From positions 496,001 to 560,000 of the forward strand of contig BLAL01000087.1 of assembly GCA_015698045.1 (NCBI GenBank): a stretch of DNA of 64,000 nt, in the 5' to 3' direction. Shown piece by piece: positions 59,401 to 64,000 of the stretch. A program made the position numbers and the translations under genes. Position 1 is the first letter of the stretch; each line of letters starts with the position of its first letter. Under the pieces are notes generated by a model. That model ran no database searches and was not told the DNA's origin. It was given only the letters and a program-made list of their open reading frames with translations. This DNA comes from Rhizophagus clarus (Eukaryota; Glomeromycota; Glomeromycetes; Glomerales; Glomeraceae).

Positions 59401-62330
59401 ATTTCTTTATTTAAAAAATTATTTGGTAATATAGGGAGTAAGTTATTTATTTAATTCTATTATTACATATTTATATAATATTTACATATAATTTAAACTA
59501 ACTAATTTCTTTATTTAAAAAAATTATTTGGTAATATAGGGAGTAAGTTATTTATTTAATTCTATTATTACATATTTATATAATATTTACATATAATTTA
59601 AACTAACTAATTTCTTTATTTATAAAATTATTTGGTAATTTATTTTAGATGGTAAGTTATAAGTTATTTATTTAATTCTATTATTACATATTTATATAAT
59701 ATTTACATATAATTTAAACTAACTAATTTCTTTATTTAAAAAATTATTTGGTAATTTATTTTAGATGGTAAGTTATAAGTTATTTATTTAATTCTATTAT
59801 TACATATTTATATAATATTTACATATAATTTAAACTAACTAATTTCTTTATTTAAAAAATTATTTGGTAATATAGGGAGTAAGTTATTTATTTAATTCTA
59901 TTATTACATATTTATATAATATTTACATATAATTTAAACTAACTAATTTCTTTATTTAAAAAATTATTTGGTAATTTATTTTAGATGGTAAATTATAAGT
60001 TATTTATTTAATTCTATTATTACATATTTATATAATATTTACATATAATTTAAACTAACTAATTTCTTTATTTAAAAAATTATTTGGTAATTTATTTTAG
60101 ATGGTAAGTTATAAGTTATTTATTTAATTCTATTATTACATATTTATATAATATTTACATATAATTTAAACTAATTAATTTCTTTATTTAAAAAATTATT
60201 TGGTAATATAGGGTGTAAGTTATTTATTTAATTCTATTATTACATATTTATATAATATTTACATATAATTTAAACTAACTAATTTCTTTATTTAAAAAAT
60301 TATTTGGTAATATAGGGTGTAAGTTATTTATTTAATTCTATTATTACATATTTATATAATATTTACATATAATTTAAACTAACTAATTTCTTTATTTAAA
60401 AAATTATTTGGTAATATAGGGTGTAAGTTATTTATTTAATTCTATTATTACATATTTATATAATATTTACATATAATTTAAACTAACTAATTTCTTTATT
60501 TAAAAAATTATTTGGTAATTTATTTTAGATGGTAAATTATAAGTTATTTATTTAATTCTATTATTACATATTTATATAATATTTACATATAATTTAAACT
60601 AACTAATTTCTTTATTTAAAAAATTATTTGGTAATATAGGGTGTAAGTTATTTATTTAATTCTATTATTACATATTTATATAATATTTACATATAATTTA
60701 AACTAACTAATTTCTTTATTTAAAAAATTATTTGGTAATTTATTTTAGATGGTAAGTTATAAGTTATTTATTTAATTCTATTATTACATATTTATATAAT
60801 ATTTATATATAATTTAAACAAACTTGATAATTCACTCTAGATTCTTGTAAGTTATTATTTAGTATATTCATATAATATTTATTCATAATTTAATTAACCG
60901 ACTTTGGTCTTTATTTAAAAAATACTATCTATTGCTCTAGTTGGTAAGTTGTAAAATATAGACCATATATTATAAATATATTATCCAAAACTAAAATTTA
61001 TATTTATTAAATTTCTGATTAAACTTTAGAGTAAGTCATTCATATTACTTTTTTAATTTTGAGTTTTAATATAAATTTTAATGTTTCAATTATTTATATT
61101 TTATGTAGGTTTGGAACAAGTGAAAATGCAATTTTAAATAAATTTATTGAAGAAAAAAGATTAAAATGGATCCCTTATAATCAATTTAAAAATATTGAAT
61201 ATCTTGATAAAGGAGGATTTGGTATTATATACAAGGCCTTTTGGTTAAAAAGTAATGGAGAGAAGGAAGTAGCTCTTAAATGTCTCAATAATTTGAATGA
61301 AAATAATTTAAATGAAAATTTAGATAAATTTTTAAATGAAGTATAATTATATATTATTTATTTTTAATTTTTATTATTTTTATTATAAATCATTCATATT
61401 AATATATTCTATTTTAATTTTTTATAGTGGGATTGTCACGAAAAATGTTTAGGTTCAATTAGAATTATTGATTTACATGGATTTACGAAAAATCCAGATA
61501 CTTTGAATTATATGGTAGTAATGGATTATGCAAATAAGGGAAATTTAAGAGGGAATTTGACAAAAATAATTGAAAATAATTGGAATGAAAGATTGTTCAT
61601 GTTATATAAAATTATTTCTGGTCTTAGTAGAATACACGAGCAAAATCTTATTCATTGTGATTTCCATGATGGCAATATTTTAAATCATGAGGGTAAAGGT
61701 AAGAATGATAGGAACGAGGTTTTTATTAGTGATTTGGGATTATGCAAAGCTGAAAACTTTTTAAAAGAATATGATATTTATGGTGTTATTCCATTTATGG
61801 CACCTGAAGTTTTAAGGGGCAAACCATATACTCCAGCTAGTGACATATATAGTTTTTCTATGATTATGTGGGAATTTACATCTGGAGTTCCACCATTTAA
61901 TGATAGAGCACATGATTTTCAACTCAGTGTAAGTATTAGTAAAGGTGAACGACCTAAAATTATTGAAAATACTCCACAATGTTATGTGGATTTGATGAAA
62001 AAATGTTGGGATGAGAATCCATTAGAAAGGCTATCTGCTGAAGAAGTAAGTAATATTATTGCAGACTGGATTTTCAAACCTTATGGTAATGAAGTTAGTG
62101 AAGAATTAAAAAGCAACATTATGGAATTTATAAATGCACCAATTGGAAATATTAATCTTATAACTGAATCTCATCCACAAGTATTTTATAAAAGTCGCTT
62201 ACTTGATTTTACTAGTAAAGAAGTAAATGATTATGTAGTTGATGATAAATCAAGTGAAAAATTTGATGAAATTGTAGAAAGTGAATGCTTAGATTATATA
62301 GTTGATAATATAAACACATCGGGTATGTAA
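56438..62330 (+). CDS. Protein kinase assembled from about 40 micro-exons (464 aa model)
   Basis: Model: exon 1 at 56438-56495 (MGHSNSKRQKHMISHSNSK, phase 1); three 27-nt exons (56581, 56694, 56807); thirty-eight 3-nt exons between 56940 and 60943; a 6-nt exon at 60841; a 1-nt exon at 61030; kinase exons 61109-61340 and 61428-62330. All introns are GT-AG, 78-113 nt. The frame closes without a stop and gives 464 residues. MGxxxS plus KR is an N-myristoylation and basic membrane signal, as in Src. The kinase domain has the glycine loop DKGGFGIIYKA, VALK lysine, HCDFHDGNIL catalytic loop (non-RD), SDLGLCK (DLG for DFG), FMAPEVL and CW-DENPLERL. The kinase exon has no in-frame ATG (open only from 61035), so upstream exons are required. 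Membrane-bound signalling kinase is inferred. The 3' end may instead use a GTATGT donor at 62323. Kinase part certain, micro-exons unproven. Confidence 0.6.
56581..56833. repeat. Three 113-bp exon-plus-intron repeats with 27-nt exons
   Basis: Exons 56581-56607, 56694-56720 and 56807-56833 are 27 nt each, with spacing exactly 113 bp. In phase 1 they read VSSNVKEPE, VSSNVKEPE and VSSNIKEPE. The introns between them are near-identical, so whole exon-intron units were duplicated. Any of them can be skipped without changing the frame. Confidence 0.75.
57401..60751. repeat. Tandem array of near-identical introns separated by 3-nt exons (32 sites)
   Basis: Thirty-two GGA, ATG, GGT or ATC triplets stand between a TAG acceptor and a GTAAGT donor (GTAAAT in four). 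They count 12, 10, 8 and 2 respectively. Each intron holds AAACTAACTAA, a perfect fungal branch site, about 35 nt before the acceptor. Units are 104 bp (TATAG acceptor) or about 116 bp (TTTATTTTAG acceptor with TATAAG after the donor), interspersed without strict order, and nearly free of mutations. Upstream single-copy units at 56940 (CTC), 57039 (TTG), 57140 (ATG), 57232 (ATT) and 57315 (GGT) have the same architecture but diverged introns, so they look like the older source. Confidence 0.9.
61030..61030 (+). other. Candidate 1-nt exon
   Basis: CTTTAG|A|GTAAGT: one nucleotide between a good acceptor and a consensus donor. The preceding exons end in phase 1 and the kinase exon at 61109 needs phase 2, so exactly one nucleotide must be added, which this site supplies. 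Confidence 0.45.
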
Positions 62331-62485
62331 TATGTGCAAAAAATGTAATTTTACAAATTATTTTATATGAAATTAATTAATTTATTAATCATTTAGATAT
62401 TAAAACTGACAACAATTAGTTTAAATTTATAGTGTTGTGTTATATTCATTTTTGTTTCATTTTTTTAGAATTATTTAAACACTAA
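62323..62485 (+). other. Alternative last intron and exon of the kinase gene
   Basis: A consensus donor GTATGT (62323) stands just before the stop at 62330. A T-rich tract ending TTTTTTTAG (62468) could join to exon 62469-62485, giving the C-terminus ELFKH and TAA. The last exon sequence is partly duplicated downstream. Confidence 0.4.
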
Positions 62486-62690
62486 GGCTAGAGTAGTAAA
62501 ATATTTTGCAAGTTCTTAGTTTGTAATTTAAATAATTCCTTTTTTTATAACTTATCTAAGTATTAAATATATGTATTTCTTTCTTTATTTGGAATTGTTT
62601 TAACACTAAGGCTAGAGAAGTAAAATATTTTATAAGTTTCTTAGTTTGTAATTTAAATAATTCTTTTATGTTGTAATTTCAGTTATCCGA
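62466..62690. repeat. Tandem duplication in the 3' region of the kinase gene
   Basis: A segment with ACACTAAGGCTAGAG, AAATATTTT and CTTAGTTTGTAATTTAAATA appears twice, the copies starting about 62478 and 62599, with several substitutions. Confidence 0.7.
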
Positions 62691-63761
62691 ATATTATATT
62701 AAATTATCAAGTTTATTTTTATTTATAACATCAAACATATATAGTATATGATTGGAATTAAAAGGTTTAATATGATCAATTAAAGCAATGTAAAAAAAAT
62801 GAATTAAAAATTAATTAAATAATGTAAATGTATAAAATAGTATTCCTAGCAGTAAAAATAAAGTTTTCAAGATCTAAGATCTAATGTTGTGCAATGTTAT
62901 TTCTAATTCGTCAAGTAAAATAAAACATTAATAATAAGAAAATTGTGGATGAACCATTAAATCATATATTGCTTTTCTAATTTTAAAAGATTTTCAATTT
63001 ACGGTTAATTAATCATATATCATATAATATATGAGACGGAGTTTAAAAATTGTCAAATTTTATAACCATCGGTGTTTAAAACTATCAATGTATGAATGTA
63101 CTATTAGCTTAAGTACCGAATAAGCATTTTAATTAAATTATTAACTTAAATGAAAATTTCTTTGGATAAAATTTTAGCTCATTTTATTAATTTTATTTTC
63201 TTTTTGTATACTTCTTATTCATACATGTGATTTTAAAACCCTGCTTCAAAGTAGTAGCATAAGTATTTTTTTGTATCACTTACTGCAATCAAAGTTATCA
63301 TCAGATCATGGAATCATGGAAGAATTTTTTTAAACACATTATTTTAAAGTAATAGAAGTAACAAATTATTAAATTTGCTTTAATAGCCTTAAATTATATA
63401 AATTATAACTGGATGTGTTGTATTTTTCTCATCTTTTTTGCCTTTGCAGTACTATCTTATCTTTCCTTTTCATTTCTTATTTCGTCTATCTTTTTTTCAT
63501 AAAATTTGATTGACTATTTTTTACAATTATAAAAAAAATATTAAAGGTAATAATAATTATGACATCCACAACAAAAAAACAATTTCTAGTTATAAAATTA
63601 TAAAGGCTACTCATGAGTGATTATACCTTTATATTATTAATAATAAGAACAATTTCTAATAACCTTATGATTATTACAAGTAAAGATTTTAAACCAATTA
63701 AAAAGTTTACTGCATGATTTGCTGCGTCATAACTTTTGGATCGGTCTCATTATAGAGTCAT
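62691..63761. other. Intergenic DNA
   Basis: AT-rich, no gene recognised. Confidence 0.5.
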
Positions 63762-63770
63762 CATGTGATT
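63762..63770 (+). promoter_or_regulatory. Shared BTB upstream motif CATGTGATT (gene 4)
   Basis: CATGTGATT lies about 104 bp before the ATG at 63874, the same arrangement as in the three other BTB genes. Confidence 0.4.
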
Positions 63771-63873
63771 GCCCTTTTAAAGAATAAATGAACAAGACGT
63801 CGATCATTCATTGTGAAAACAAATTTCTTTTTTCAATTTTTCCTTTGAAAAATAATTATTATAAAAGGAAGTC

Positions 63874-64000
63874 ATGTCTTTTGAATACTCACAGGAAGTT
63901 ATTAATGATTACGAAAAATTGTTTGAAACTGATGAAAGATATGATGTTATTATTTATGCTGGTGAAAATGAAAACGTAAAAGAAATACATGCGCTTTCAA
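63874..64000 (+). CDS. BTB-TLDc family gene 4, 5' end only
   Basis: The first 42 codons, cut by the window end: MSFEYSQEVINDYEKLFETD, then ERYDVIIYAGENENVKEIHA. This is the same start as the BTB genes at 25.4, 28.4 and 47.9 kb, so a BTB-BACK-TLDc protein with an intron at about codon 85 is expected to the right. The frame at 63788-63979 in another phase is a shadow. It is the fourth BTB start in 42 kb and lies about 1.5 kb downstream of the kinase gene on the same strand. Confidence 0.85.
   Translation, partial: MSFEYSQEVINDYEKLFETDERYDVIIYAGENENVKEIHALS

Noticed and set aside
57401..60751. Plain satellite DNA
   Set aside because: Every unit keeps donor, branch site and acceptor around exactly 3 nt, and the same architecture exists in diverged single units upstream (56940-57317), which a neutral satellite does not explain.
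61059..61108. Start of the kinase at the open frame beginning 61059 (FNINFNVSIIYILC)
   Set aside because: The codon at 61059 is TTG, there is no in-frame ATG back to the stop at 61032, and a good acceptor lies at 61107-61108, so this is intron sequence.

Overview
The window is strongly AT-rich, intron-bearing eukaryotic DNA with sparse genes, many decayed mobile elements and long low-complexity tracts. The gene families point to an arbuscular mycorrhizal fungus of the Rhizophagus type (Glomeromycotina): BTB-BACK-TLDc proteins, small MATA-type HMG-box proteins, tyrosine-kinase-like kinases with HCD/HKD-FHxGNI catalytic loops, and Helitron relics. The assignment rests on recognising families, not on a database search. 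I saw no rRNA or tRNA gene.

Layout. 1-6.4 kb: a decayed gag/ORF1-like retroelement (minus, about 3316-1980) and a decayed multi-exon gene (minus, 6397-5392). 6.4-15.9 kb: a gene desert. 16.4 kb: HMG-box gene 1. 17.4-22.1 kb: a MITE, a GC-richer island and fragments of kinase and BTB genes. 22.8-28.4 kb: a tandem segmental duplication carrying two BTB-BACK-TLDc genes; the left copy is broken by an exact 43-bp tandem duplication and has gained a 184-bp MITE. 30.2-33.1 kb: a purine-rich array split by a MITE, then a second ORF1-like relic. 34.2-34.8 kb: a secreted protein made of thirteen 12-residue repeats. 36.05-37.85 kb: a poly(A)-tailed retroposed element flanked by target-site copies. 38-39.4 kb: an array of AT-rich hairpins. 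40.4-42.9 kb: a MITE and a deleted Helitron. 43.4-44.0 kb: a polypurine tract. 47.0-49.4 kb: HMG-box gene 2 and an intact BTB-BACK-TLDc gene on the same strand. 51.3-53.2 kb: a decayed series of short exon-intron modules. 56.4-62.3 kb: a protein kinase gene. 63.87 kb to the end: the start of a fourth BTB gene.

The most striking object is the kinase gene. Its kinase exon has no in-frame ATG, so its N-terminus must be spliced on. Upstream lies a Src-like myristoylation start (MGHSNSKRQK), then three duplicated 27-nt exons, then 38 candidate exons of exactly 3 nt, one of 6 nt and one of 1 nt. Thirty-two of the 3-nt exons sit in a tandem array of near-identical 104- or 116-bp units. Each unit is a complete intron with a GTAAGT (or GTAAAT) donor, an ACTAAC branch site and a TAG acceptor. 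The exon phases fit from the ATG to the kinase domain, and reading through all of them gives no stop codon. The region is either an extreme micro-exon gene or an array of recursive splice sites; transcript data would decide.

How genes may relate: all four BTB starts share a CATGTGAYT motif 60-105 bp upstream. HMG, BTB-TLDc and kinase genes or fragments are interspersed repeatedly, which suggests co-duplication of expanded families in a mobile-element-rich compartment.
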